Assembly: GCA_036562565.1 (NCBI GenBank)
Contig: DATCJY010000090.1
Coordinates: 45,794-109,793 of the forward strand
Direction of reading: 5' to 3'
Length of the DNA stretch: 64,000 nt
Origin: DATCJY01 sp036562565
GTDB lineage: Bacteria; Bacteroidota; Bacteroidia; Flavobacteriales_D; Sanyastnellaceae
Shown here: positions 33,948-42,666 of the stretch, in pieces
Position numbering within the stretch: position 1 is the first letter of the stretch
Layout of the letters: each line of letters opens with the position of its first letter
Program-made: the position numbers and the translations under genes
Notes under the pieces: model-generated
Seen by the model: only the letters and a program-made list of their open reading frames with translations
Told to the model about the DNA's origin: nothing
Databases searched by the model: none

Positions 33948-34628
33948 TTACCGTCTTGAGTTGGAATATCGGGAGATGAGATATACCAATTGTGCCACAG
34001 CAGCAAGTGCGGCTACCACATAAGTCATAGCAGCCCATTTAAGTGCATCACGTGCGGCATCATATTCTTGAGCAACAACGATACCGTTGGATTTCATCCA
34101 GGCAAGCGCTCTTCGGCTAGCATCAAATTCAACAGGAAGCGTTACCAAAGAGAAAAGCGTGATGATGGCTTGAGCAACAATGGCAGCAAGCAACAATCCG
34201 GGAAAGCGGCTAAGCAAGAGTACTCCGGCCATGAGTATCCATGGCATGATGGTTCCGGCCACATTTACGATGGGAACGATAGCAGAACGGAATCCGAGCA
34301 TAGCATATGCAGTGGCATGTTGTACTGCATGGCCCACTTCGTGAGCAGCAACAGCTGCAGCTGCAGCGCTGCGTCCGTGGTACACATCATTACTCAGATT
34401 GACCGTCTTGTTGGTTGGATTGTAATGGTCAGTTAATTGACCGGCCACACTGATGACTTTCACATCATAAATACCATGCTCTTTTAACATGCGCTCAGCA
34501 ATCTCTTTTCCCGAAAGATGATTGAGCAAGGTCATCTTAGAATATTGAGCAAATTTGTTTTTGAGTTGCATTTGAACCAGCCATCCAATAGCGGCAAAAA
34601 CAATCCCAATCAAATAAAGCATTCCCAT
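33948..34628 (-). CDS. YugP-like membrane zinc metallopeptidase
   Basis: 226 residues. An N-terminal helix (about 3-22), the zinc-protease motif in 'AAHEVGHAVQHATAYAML' (HExxH plus the following H), and several membrane segments from about 125 to 220. 'NPTNKTVNLSNDVYHGRS' is typical of the family called zinc metallopeptidase (YugP/DUF2268-unrelated, peptidase M48-like fold). A downstream Glu in 'PVEFDASRRALAW' is the probable third ligand. Substrate unknown. Two ATGs (34628 and 34622) are equally possible. Confidence 0.9.
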   Translation of the reverse strand: MGMLYLIGIVFAAIGWLVQMQLKNKFAQYSKMTLLNHLSGKEIAERMLKEHGIYDVKVISVAGQLTDHYNPTNKTVNLSNDVYHGRSAAAAAVAAHEVGHAVQHATAYAMLGFRSAIVPIVNVAGTIMPWILMAGVLLLSRFPGLLLAAIVAQAIITLFSLVTLPVEFDASRRALAWMKSNGIVVAQEYDAARDALKWAAMTYVVAALAAVAQLVYLISRYSNSRR

Positions 34629-34964
34629 ACTTTGTAAATTCTACTTGTAAAGTACAAATCTAAATGGCCTTACAGATTCGCAGCTGAGCCCAATCGTTAA
34701 GGATTACAAAAGAAAAACCACCCTGCTTACGTGGTGGCTTCTCTTCTTAACCAAATAATAATTCTTAAAACAATTACCCAACTACAAAACTCTACTAAGA
34801 CAAATGAGGCAATAATTTTTGAGTATTTGTTCTTTGTGTAATTCATGTTTCTCACAGTGAAATGTTGATGGTGAAAAGGCATCATACAATTCACCGGTAA
34901 CGTTTGATAAGTCTGAAAAATCGTATTAAAAAAATTATAATCGAATTACATTTTTGTAACCGTT
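34629..34964. other. AT-rich intergenic region without a recognised gene
   Basis: 336 bp upstream of the YugP-like gene. The only structure seen is a CCACC/GGTGG stem (about 34717-34737) that, read on the minus strand, is followed by TTTTTCT, so it could be a weak leftward terminator or leader attenuator. No repeat or ORF with coding character. Confidence 0.4.
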
Positions 34965-35060
34965 ATGAATTTGATGACACTTAATCTCCTTGCAGCAAGA
35001 TCGCGTAAATGGCTCTTGTTGGCAGTTGCAATGGTGGGAGTTTATCTCTTTATACGTTGA
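34965..35060 (+). CDS. Candidate 31-residue membrane protein
   Basis: ATG at 34965 to TGA at 35058-35060. After a short polar start containing RSRK, residues 17-30 are a single hydrophobic segment ('WLLLAVAMVGVYLFIR'). The positive-inside arrangement fits a small single-pass protein. No family known to me. It is followed 99 bp later by another mini-ORF of the same kind. Evidence is only composition and position in an otherwise empty 730-bp gap. Confidence 0.4.
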   Translation: MNLMTLNLLAARSRKWLLLAVAMVGVYLFIR

Positions 35061-35159
35061 GCTGCATTGCTTGTATCGTGTGCCTATTCAGGTTTTATGT
35101 AAATGTAACCAGCAAACTACTCATGCGAGTCTCTCGTGTGAGAGAGCAAGGTTGTGTCC

Positions 35160-35282
35160 ATGTTTAAATTAATGAAGAATTGGATGAAACGATTCAATGA
35201 GTACTTTCCATGGTTTGTGGATTTTTGGTACTACATTGTAATGATTGTGTTGTTCATCGTACTTGCGATCATCTTTCTATAA
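35160..35282 (+). CDS. Candidate 40-residue membrane protein
   Basis: ATG at 35160 to TAA at 35280-35282. A basic amphipathic start ('MFKLMKNWMKRFNEYFPW') precedes a long hydrophobic helix ('YYIVMIVLFIVLAIIFL') reaching the C-terminus. This looks like a tail-anchored mini-protein. It ends 76 bp before the LysM gene. No family assignment. Confidence 0.5.
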   Translation: MFKLMKNWMKRFNEYFPWFVDFWYYIVMIVLFIVLAIIFL

Positions 35283-35358
35283 ATGAAACGGGTGTTTCGT
35301 TGAAAAGTTGATGCGCAGCGGTGGCTTTTCATATCGATGATTTATTTGTTTTGTGTCC

Positions 35359-36786
35359 ATGCGCAGACACATATTAGTCACCTTTGTCGTTTTACTTACT
35401 TTCTCCGGTCTTAGTCAGTCCTTCTTGCAACAGCAAGAGTTGATATTTCGTCAAGCCGAGTCTCAATGGTTAGTGACCGAGCTTGAGAAAATCAATGCAG
35501 AACATTTTACTTGTCGCCCATCTCATGCTAGCTGGTCGCTACCCCAACGCGATACATTATCCTTCTTTCAGTATGAAGTTGTAATCCCCGATACCGTGCG
35601 CTTCGGTTTTCAAGCGCTTCTCTTTCCCGGTAATGATTGCAAGCGTTATTTGAAGCTCATTTCACTTTGTGATTTGTATTTCCCGCTTTTCCGTAAAAAA
35701 GCGGAATCGTTGCAATTGCCTGTGGATTATCAGTTGTTGCCTTTGATTGTATCCGGTTTGAATCCTCATTTCAAAGCCTCCGGTGACAAATCAGGGATAT
35801 GGGCTATTGATTATCTCGCAGCACGTAAATATGGATTGCGCATAGATCAGTATGTGGATGAGCGCAGGGGAGGAGATTTCACTACCGATGCCGTGATGCG
35901 CTATTTGCACGATTTGCATAGGCAATATGACGGTGATGCCATGAAAGTCATCACAGCTTATCGCAAAGGAGCACCGTATGTAGCACAACTCATAAGCATG
36001 TCCGATAGTATAGGTTTCTATGATGCTTTGGATACCGATTCCAAAAGCTTCATTCAGTTCTATGCTTACCTCAATCAACTTATCAAGTCAACGCGCACCG
36101 AGAATCAGTTGAGTCATTATTTCGATATAATGGGCTTATATGAAGGCGTATTCATCGAGAATGAAATCAGCATGGCAGCATTGAGCAAGATGCTTGAAGT
36201 ACCGGAGGCGTCATTGCGTGTGATGAACCCTGTTTATACTGGTGACCGCATCGATGCCGATTATCGCAGAGTCCCATTCATGTTGGAGAATACACTTTTA
36301 TCGCGATACCATCAACGCAAGGATAGTGTGATGGTTTATGAAACAATGGTGTTGTCCACCAACCAAACAACTATTGCAACCGTGAAATACCATGTTGTAA
36401 AACGTGGTGAGACCTTGGGAGGAATAGCAGCGCGTTATCGGGTGAGTGTTTCGGAGCTCAAACGTTGGAACAATTTGCGCAGTGACGTGATCCGTCAAGG
36501 GCAACGACTTGTAGTAAGCAAGTCTGAAATTTCGGTGAAGCCCACCAAAGCCGACCAGAAACAAACAACTCCGGCAAAACGCATACAAGAAGATACTCCA
36601 TCTAAACAAGTGAAAACTTCGGATAAACATGCTTCAGATAAGGTGACCTATGTAGTGAAAAGTGGTGATTCACTTTGGAAAATAGCTCAGCGTTATAAAG
36701 GTGTAACGGAGCAAGACATCAAGAAATGGAACAAGGTGGGGGACAAAATTTACCCAGGGCAAAAATTGATTATTTATACGAAGTAG
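35359..36786 (+). CDS. Exported LysM protein with a degenerate lytic-transglycosylase-like domain
   Basis: 475 residues: signal peptide (1-20), an SLT/MltD-like domain (about 110-220), a helical middle, and two LysM domains (about 340-385, 'VVKRGETLGGIAARYRVS'; about 430-475, 'YVVKSGDSLWKIAQRYKG') that bind peptidoglycan, separated by a Lys/Thr-rich linker. In MltD-type enzymes the catalytic Glu lies in 'LPLIESGxNP'; here it reads 'LPLIVSGLNP', so the Glu is Val131. The later 'AYNxG' motif is 'AYRKG'. The fold is kept but activity is probably lost. ATG at 35359 is chosen over GTG at 35353. Confidence 0.85.
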   Translation: MRRHILVTFVVLLTFSGLSQSFLQQQELIFRQAESQWLVTELEKINAEHFTCRPSHASWSLPQRDTLSFFQYEVVIPDTVRFGFQALLFPGNDCKRYLKLISLCDLYFPLFRKKAESLQLPVDYQLLPLIVSGLNPHFKASGDKSGIWAIDYLAARKYGLRIDQYVDERRGGDFTTDAVMRYLHDLHRQYDGDAMKVITAYRKGAPYVAQLISMSDSIGFYDALDTDSKSFIQFYAYLNQLIKSTRTENQLSHYFDIMGLYEGVFIENEISMAALSKMLEVPEASLRVMNPVYTGDRIDADYRRVPFMLENTLLSRYHQRKDSVMVYETMVLSTNQTTIATVKYHVVKRGETLGGIAARYRVSVSELKRWNNLRSDVIRQGQRLVVSKSEISVKPTKADQKQTTPAKRIQEDTPSKQVKTSDKHASDKVTYVVKSGDSLWKIAQRYKGVTEQDIKKWNKVGDKIYPGQKLIIYTK

Positions 36787-36832
36787 ATTTACACGCTACC
36801 ATTTCCAAAAATTCAATTTCGAACAGCGCTTT

Positions 36833-38074
36833 ATGAGTTTGTCAAAACGCACTGTTAACCTTACAGTACTTGTTGCGTCATTGGGATATTTCGTGGATAT
36901 CTATGACTTGCAATTGTTCAACATCGTCAGTAAACAGAGCTTGGTAGGAATCGGGATTACCGATGCTGAGCTCTTGGCCAAATACGATTACCAATTGTTT
37001 CTTTGGCAGATGGCAGGGATGCTAGTTGGCGGAATCTTGTGGGGAGTGATAGGCGATAAAAAAGGAAGAAAGAACATTCTCTTTGGCTCCATCTTGATGT
37101 ATTCGCTTGCCAACATTGCCAATGCTTTTGTAATCAACATAGAACAGTACATTCTAGTGCGTTTTGTGGCCGGGCTTGGATTGGCCGGAGAGCTGGGTGC
37201 GGCTATTACGCTGGTCAATGAAGTGATGTCAAAGGAAAAACGCGGCATTGGCACCATGCTCATTGTCACGATGGGGGTATTGGGGGCCGTTGCAGTAGCA
37301 TTTGTCAATTGGTTGGATGTGCAAATAGCGGGCTTGCAGAATTGGCAAACCATGTACATCATCGGTGGTGTGCTTGGCTTGCTATTGCTTGGCTTGCGGA
37401 TGGGCACCTTTGAGAGTAAAATGTTTGAAGAGAGTCGGAAGAAGGCAGTTCAGAAAGGTAATTTCTTTATGTTGTTCAACAACAAGGAGCGCTTCTTGAG
37501 ATACATGTACTGCATTGTAATCGGATTACCGGTTTGGTATTGTGTAGGAGTGTTGGCCAAATTCGCTGAAGGATTTGCAGCAACCAATGGAGTGCAAGGC
37601 ACAGTCACCACAGGTTTTGCTATCATGTGGTTGTATGTGGGATTATCGGCTGGAGATTTGCTCAGTGGTTTATTGAGTCAAGCTTGGCGCTCCAGAAAGA
37701 AAGTAGTGCTCGGTTATCTTATCGCTACCGTTGTCGTCACATTGATTTATTTATTCCTTCAAGGTATTAGCAGTGCGATGTTTTATTTCTTGTGCTTCTT
37801 GATTGGCTGTGCATCCGGTTACTGGGCATTGTTTGTGACAGTAGCATCAGAGTCTTTCGGAACCAACATCCGCGCTACCGTTACCACAACGGTTCCCAAC
37901 TTTGTGCGCGGTGCAGTAATTCCAATCACACTGAGCTTTAAATTTTTTGAAGGTTATGTGGGCAATATCAATGCAGCGCTCATCATGTGTGGCATTTGTT
38001 TATTGCTCGCCATTACAGGCGCCTCACTTTTGCCTGAGACTTTCGCCAAGGATTTGAATTATCACGAAGAATAA
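36833..38074 (+). CDS. Major facilitator superfamily transporter
   Basis: 413 residues with about 12 hydrophobic segments. The MFS loop 2-3 motif appears as 'GVIGDKKGRKNILFGS' and an Arg-containing TM4 motif as 'YILVRFVAGLGLAGELGAAI', typical of the sugar-porter/metabolite-H+ symporter branch. 'YFVDIYDLQLFNIV' in TM1 resembles organic-acid and aromatic-acid transporters. The substrate cannot be read from sequence. It starts 46 bp after the LysM gene and converges with the DivIC-like gene. Confidence 0.9.
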   Translation: MSLSKRTVNLTVLVASLGYFVDIYDLQLFNIVSKQSLVGIGITDAELLAKYDYQLFLWQMAGMLVGGILWGVIGDKKGRKNILFGSILMYSLANIANAFVINIEQYILVRFVAGLGLAGELGAAITLVNEVMSKEKRGIGTMLIVTMGVLGAVAVAFVNWLDVQIAGLQNWQTMYIIGGVLGLLLLGLRMGTFESKMFEESRKKAVQKGNFFMLFNNKERFLRYMYCIVIGLPVWYCVGVLAKFAEGFAATNGVQGTVTTGFAIMWLYVGLSAGDLLSGLLSQAWRSRKKVVLGYLIATVVVTLIYLFLQGISSAMFYFLCFLIGCASGYWALFVTVASESFGTNIRATVTTTVPNFVRGAVIPITLSFKFFEGYVGNINAALIMCGICLLLAITGASLLPETFAKDLNYHEE

Positions 38075-38107
38075 TACTCGGATAGGAGAAGAGAAGAAGC
38101 GTCAGAA

Positions 38108-38407
38108 TTACTCAGAGCGCTCTTTGAATACGAAAACCTCTTCGTTGTCGCGTTTCATATAATAGGTTTCACGAGCAAACTTTTCCATGCTCTTGCTATT
38201 GGTGGAAAGTTCTTCCAAAGCGATTCGCGCCTTTTCATTTTTCTCTTTCAACTCGCGCACCTCGCGTTTAAGAGCGTTGAGCTCAGCACGCGACTTAATA
38301 ATATAGAAGAGATCGATATCATTGAAGAAGCAAATCCAGAGCAGGAAAACTCCTGTCGCAAGGACGTACTTGTTTCTAGCCCACTTTGGAATCTTCAATT
38401 TTCTCAC
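38108..38407 (-). CDS. DivIC/FtsB-like septum formation initiator, GTG start
   Basis: 99 residues: short basic cytoplasmic start, one membrane helix (about 15-33), then a coiled coil ('IIKSRAELNALKREVRELKE') and a conserved end 'EKFARETYYMKRDNEEVFVF'. This is the layout of FtsB/DivIC, which links FtsL and FtsQ in the divisome and helps activate septal peptidoglycan synthesis. The start is GTG at 38407; no in-frame ATG precedes the membrane helix. C-rich repeats lie directly upstream. Confidence 0.88.
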   Translation of the reverse strand: MRKLKIPKWARNKYVLATGVFLLWICFFNDIDLFYIIKSRAELNALKREVRELKEKNEKARIALEELSTNSKSMEKFARETYYMKRDNEEVFVFKERSE

Positions 38408-38486
38408 AAGACAAATATTCGTGTTTCACTAGAATTTACTGCCACATTTTTCTATCGTTTTGAACATTTGGGCGTGAATCATCACT

Positions 38487-38612
38487 TACCCCCCTCTATA
38501 GAGGGGGGGTGAAACTTTTTTTTGATGAAAAATTTGGAAGATACCCCCCTCAGGAAATTACATTTGCGACCGAAAATTTGAAATTTTGAATGATACCCCC
38601 TCCAAAAATGAG
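38487..38612. repeat. C-rich short repeats with a hairpin
   Basis: TACCCCCCTC occurs at 38487-38496 and 38542-38551 and as TACCCCCTCC at 38594-38603 (spacing 55 and 52 bp). The first copy forms an inverted repeat with 38501-38510 (loop TATA). The second and third copies also share flanking minus-strand GGTATC-TTC-AAATTT-like sequence. A 60-residue minus ORF through here is only a by-product of the repeats. Confidence 0.7.
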
Positions 38613-38667
38613 GGTTGGTAGGAAAAAACAGGCAAATTTTCCAAATAGATAATCCCAACAACAATCA

Positions 38668-40854
38668 ATGAGCAACAATCGCTTTCAAGCCTTGGCAATG
38701 CTGGATTCGCGCAAGCCGAAGGAAATCAAAGGAAAAGGTGAACGTGTGAGTGAGTATTTCGGAGCCAATGTGTTCTACTACCACAAAATGCGTGAGTACC
38801 TCACAGAAGATGTGTATGATAAGCTAATGGAATGCGTGACACAGGGTACACGCATCGACCGACAGATTGCAGATCACATTGCAGCTGCAATGAAAGAGTG
38901 GGCTATTCAAAAAGGAGCAACGCATTACACTCACTGGTTCCAGCCATTGACAGGTGCCACAGCGGAAAAGCATGACAGCTTTTTCCGTCCGCTCAGTGAT
39001 GGCCGTGCTTTGGAAAAGTTTGAAGGCAGCATGTTGGTACAACAAGAGCCGGATGCTTCTTCATTCCCCAACGGTGGATTGCGCAACACCTTTGAAGCAC
39101 GCGGATATACGTTATGGGATCCTACCTCTCCAGCGTTCATCGTGGGTAATACACTTTGTATCCCTACCATCTTTATTTCCTACACCGGTCATGCGCTGGA
39201 CTACAAAATGCCTTTGCTCAAAGCTTTGCATGCAGTGGACCAAGCTGCCACAGCAGTTTGCCACTACTTCGACAAGGATGTGAAGAAAGTGAGTGTGACC
39301 CTCGGTTGGGAACAAGAATACTTTTTGATTGACAGCGCGCTATACAATGCGCGTCCCGATATCTGGATGACCGGCCGTGCGTTGTTTGGTGCCCGTCCGG
39401 CTAGAGGTCAGCAATTGGAAGACCATTACTTCGGAAGTATTCCGGACCGTATCATGGCCTTCATGCAAGATTTTGAGCGCGAAGCTCATTTGCTCGGAAT
39501 ACCGGTAACCACGCGTCACAACGAGGTGGCTCCAAACCAATTTGAGTTGGCTCCGATGTTTGAAGAAGCCAACCTTGCCAACGACCACAACCAATTGGTG
39601 ATGGACGTTTTGGAAAAAACCGCCAGAAAACACAACCTCCGCATTCTTCTCCATGAGAAACCTTTCGAAGGAGTGAACGGTAGCGGCAAGCACAATAACT
39701 GGTCGCTAAGCACCAACACAGGAGTGAACCTTTTGAAGCCGGGTAAGAACCCAAAGTCAAACATTCAATTCCTTACCTTCTTCATCAATGCCGTTGCGGC
39801 CATTCATGAAAATGCGGATGTATTGCGTGCAAGCATTGCAACGGTTGGCAATGACCACCGCCTCGGTGCTAACGAAGCTCCACCGGCTATCATGTCCACC
39901 TTCTTGGGTGAATATTTGAGTAGCATGTTGGATGATTTGGAGAAAAACATCAAAGGCGGAAAAATGTCCCCTGAAGACAAAACCGAGTTAAAACTGAACA
40001 TCGGTAAATTGCCTCAAGTGCTTTTGGATAACACCGACAGAAACAGAACTTCTCCGTTTGCATTCACCGGTAACAAGTTTGAGTTCCGTGCTGTGGGGAG
40101 CAGTGCAAACTGTGCCAACGCGGTGACGGTGCTCAATACCATCATGGCGCATCGTCTCACACAGTTCAAGAAAGATGTGGATGCGCGAATTGCAAAAGGT
40201 GATGACAAAGACGAAGCAATTCTCAAAGAGCTCCAACGCCTCATCAAAGCCAGCAAACCGATTCGTTTTGAAGGAAACGGTTATGGCGAAGAATGGGTAA
40301 AAGAGGCAGCTAAGCGTGGTTTGAGCAATTTGAAAGACACTCCGAGCGCATTGAAAGTGTGGAAGAAAAAAGAAGTTCAGAAAGTATTTGAAGAACAAGG
40401 AGTGCTCTCCCCGGAGGAAATTCATGCACGCTATGAGATAGAACTTGAAACGTATGTTCGTAGGAGAGAGATTGAAGCGCGCATTTGTTTGGATTTGGCT
40501 TCTAATTATATCCTTCCGGCCGGTATCGGTTACCAAAACAAATTGTTGGAGAATGTGCGCGGGATGAAAGAAGTGTTGCCTCCGGCCGAATTCAAGGAAC
40601 TTACCAAGACCCAAGTTGATCTTATCAAAGAAATCTCCGTGAAAATTAATGTCATGAAAGAAGGCATTGAGAAGATCAGAGCGGTAAGAGAAAAAGCCAA
40701 CAAAATGGATCTGGAGAAGAAAGCTGCGTGTTACTGCTATGAAGTCTTCCCTATCATGAATGAGATTCGTGCTGCAGCCGATAGCCTTGAGCTCATCACG
40801 GAAGATGAATTCTGGCCATTGCCAAAGATGCGTGAATTGCTATTTACTCGTTAA
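38668..40854 (+). CDS. glnN: Type III glutamine synthetase GlnN
   Basis: 728 residues, the long GSIII form found in Bacteroidota and cyanobacteria. It makes glutamine from glutamate, ammonia and ATP. Active-site segments: 'VTLGWEQEYFLID', 'TTRHNEVAPNQFELAPMFEE', 'VNGSGKHNNWSLSTNTGVNL' and 'GNDHRLGANEAPPAIMSTFL'. GSIII-specific 'RFQALAMLDSRKPKEI' opens the protein. No amt or glnB gene is adjacent. The upstream region contains the C-rich repeats. A strong palindromic terminator follows. Confidence 0.97.
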   Translation: MSNNRFQALAMLDSRKPKEIKGKGERVSEYFGANVFYYHKMREYLTEDVYDKLMECVTQGTRIDRQIADHIAAAMKEWAIQKGATHYTHWFQPLTGATAEKHDSFFRPLSDGRALEKFEGSMLVQQEPDASSFPNGGLRNTFEARGYTLWDPTSPAFIVGNTLCIPTIFISYTGHALDYKMPLLKALHAVDQAATAVCHYFDKDVKKVSVTLGWEQEYFLIDSALYNARPDIWMTGRALFGARPARGQQLEDHYFGSIPDRIMAFMQDFEREAHLLGIPVTTRHNEVAPNQFELAPMFEEANLANDHNQLVMDVLEKTARKHNLRILLHEKPFEGVNGSGKHNNWSLSTNTGVNLLKPGKNPKSNIQFLTFFINAVAAIHENADVLRASIATVGNDHRLGANEAPPAIMSTFLGEYLSSMLDDLEKNIKGGKMSPEDKTELKLNIGKLPQVLLDNTDRNRTSPFAFTGNKFEFRAVGSSANCANAVTVLNTIMAHRLTQFKKDVDARIAKGDDKDEAILKELQRLIKASKPIRFEGNGYGEEWVKEAAKRGLSNLKDTPSALKVWKKKEVQKVFEEQGVLSPEEIHARYEIELETYVRRREIEARICLDLASNYILPAGIGYQNKLLENVRGMKEVLPPAEFKELTKTQVDLIKEISVKINVMKEGIEKIRAVREKANKMDLEKKAACYCYEVFPIMNEIRAAADSLELITEDEFWPLPKMRELLFTR

Positions 40855-40874
40855 TCGCGAAATATTGATAACCG

Positions 40875-40907
40875 AAACGCCCCGCAATTGCGGGGCGTTT
40901 TATTTTA
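40875..40907. terminator. Bidirectional intrinsic terminator after glnN
   Basis: A perfect 26-bp palindrome at 40875-40900 (AAACGCCCCGCAA and its complement) with a T-rich tail on the plus strand, between converging genes. Confidence 0.9.
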
Positions 40908-40926
40908 TAACTAAAAGGAAGTAATC

Positions 40927-41541
40927 CTAATAAGCTAGTCTAACAAACACTCCTCGATAGGCGAAGTCATTTTTCTCATACTTATTATTTATAAAAGGGG
41001 ATGAGACGTAATTAAATCCAAAGTCAAGTCCACGCTTAGAGCCTAGAAAAGGTTGTGGAAATCTGAGCACGAGTTCACCGCGCGCAGATCCTGCAATGGT
41101 TCCATAATATTGGTCTTTTACTGGGAAGTAAGAAAACTCAGGACCAACATTCACAAACAAATTAATGGCGCCAGGCCTATTGCCCAAGCGAAACTTATTC
41201 TGCACTGTCCATGCTAAAGAACTGTAGACAAGCGGATATAGTTGTTCCGCTTCCTCTTGGTTCCAAATTTCTCTAATTCCATTGATGAATGCTTGATTGA
41301 TGACGTTTGTGCTGTGGAACCAAGTTCTGTCTTCATCATCTGAGAGAGGCAGTTCCAGTCCAAAACCAATGACGTAGTAATTGGTAGCAATGGACCGTTG
41401 CATGGTATAGCTTCCGCCAAGAGTTACGCTAATAGGCGAACGTTCATTTTGAGATTCGGCATTCGCATCTTGTGCATCTAGATTTAGGCAGAGTACTACA
41501 AACAGCATCGTGCCCATTAAATGGAAAAGTGTTTTTTTCAT
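40927..41541 (-). CDS. Outer membrane protein-like, unknown function
   Basis: 204 residues with a signal peptide (1-23, ending LDAQ). The chain has repeated beta-strand-like patterns ('TNYYVIGFGLELPL', 'SLAWTVQNKFRLG', 'INLFVNVGPEFSYFP', 'GLDFGFNYVSSPF') and ends 'GVFVRLAY', an aromatic terminal strand suited to a beta barrel. I do not recognise the family. Confidence 0.7.
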   Translation of the reverse strand: MKKTLFHLMGTMLFVVLCLNLDAQDANAESQNERSPISVTLGGSYTMQRSIATNYYVIGFGLELPLSDDEDRTWFHSTNVINQAFINGIREIWNQEEAEQLYPLVYSSLAWTVQNKFRLGNRPGAINLFVNVGPEFSYFPVKDQYYGTIAGSARGELVLRFPQPFLGSKRGLDFGFNYVSSPFINNKYEKNDFAYRGVFVRLAY

Positions 41542-41838
41542 GGCTAAGGAAATTATTTAAACAGACCATTGCCAAGGAGCAATGAATCCGTTTTGGTTAT
41601 CACAAGTAGAGTAACAATTTTTTGATTCACTTATTATGAGTGTCTAAAGGAAGTTTCTCTTATTGAATCCCCAATTGCCCCAAGCCCCAGCCACATGCGG
41701 TTCATCATTGGCTTGAAGTGCAAATACAGCGAAGTCAATTACCGAATCGCTGATGTGCGCTTCAAAGCACCGCCTTTTGCCCTACTCACACCCATATGCC
41801 GCTTCCCATTGTTAATTTGCGCCCCAATATTTTATCGT

Positions 41839-42651
41839 ATGAAGAAATTCTGGTTGCCCACTTTGCTGCTCGTGTTGGTTTTAATCACCTCTTGTCGTAT
41901 TTCCCAAAATGGTAAAAGGAGCTCAGGCTCTTTGGATGTAAAACATAGCGAGCACCTCACGAGTAGTGTACTGTGGTATCAGCTATCAGGCGAGATGCGT
42001 GCGCTTTATTTCCAAGGATACAATGTGGCCCGTTACAGCCTTGATAACCTTTTGAAAGAATCGAAAAGCGATAAGAAGAAGGCAGTGGTGGTGGACATTG
42101 ATGAGACTTTGCTCAACAATAGTCCTTATGAGGCGAAGATTATTCTGAATAATCAGAGCTTTGAACCGCAATCCTGGCATGAGTGGGTATTGCTGGCAAA
42201 GGCCGATACATTACCGGGTGCACTTGGCTTCTTGAAGTATGCAGCGAGCAAAGGAGTAGAAACATTCTATATCTCCAATCGCATGGAAAATGAAGTGGAA
42301 GCTACCATGAAGAACCTCGCAGCTTTCGGTTTCCCATATGTAGATGAGGCCCACATGATTTTCAAAACCATCACTAGCAGCAAGGAGGAGCGCAGAAACA
42401 AAGTGTTGGAGAATTATGAAATTCTTTTGTTGTGTGGCGATAACCTAGGGGACTTTGCTGCTGCATTTGAAGGCAGAACTTTTGCTACCAATATGGATAG
42501 TGTCAATAAATATGCCCATGAGTTTGGCAAGCGCTTTATCATCTTGCCTAACCCGATGTACGGTGACTGGGAGAAGCCTATCTATTCCATGAAAAACATG
42601 ACCGAGGCCCAACGCGACAGTGCACGCAAAGCTTTGTTGCACGCGTATTAA
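41839..42651 (+). CDS. Lipoprotein e(P4)-type HAD acid phosphatase / 5'-nucleotidase
   Basis: 270 residues. A lipoprotein signal ends at 'LITSC', so the mature protein is anchored by a lipidated Cys. The HAD nucleophile motif 'VVDIDETLLNN' (D86 and acid/base D88) and the family motif 'LFYISNR'-like 'TFYISNRMENE' and 'LCGDNLGDF' place it in the class C acid phosphatase/e(P4) group. These dephosphorylate nucleoside monophosphates (and NMN) outside the cytoplasm so the nucleoside can be taken up. ATG at 41839 is required for the signal peptide. Confidence 0.92.
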   Translation: MKKFWLPTLLLVLVLITSCRISQNGKRSSGSLDVKHSEHLTSSVLWYQLSGEMRALYFQGYNVARYSLDNLLKESKSDKKKAVVVDIDETLLNNSPYEAKIILNNQSFEPQSWHEWVLLAKADTLPGALGFLKYAASKGVETFYISNRMENEVEATMKNLAAFGFPYVDEAHMIFKTITSSKEERRNKVLENYEILLLCGDNLGDFAAAFEGRTFATNMDSVNKYAHEFGKRFIILPNPMYGDWEKPIYSMKNMTEAQRDSARKALLHAY

Positions 42652-42666
42652 TTCCCGGTGAGATGG

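Noticed and set aside
34990..35172. 60-codon plus ORF overlapping the first micro-ORF
   Set aside because: No hydrophobic or domain pattern; the overlapping 31-residue frame has a cleaner ATG start and a membrane helix.
38482..38664. 60-codon minus ORF in the glnN upstream gap
   Set aside because: Its sequence consists of the C-rich repeats read in one frame, with a low-complexity, repeated peptide; not a gene.
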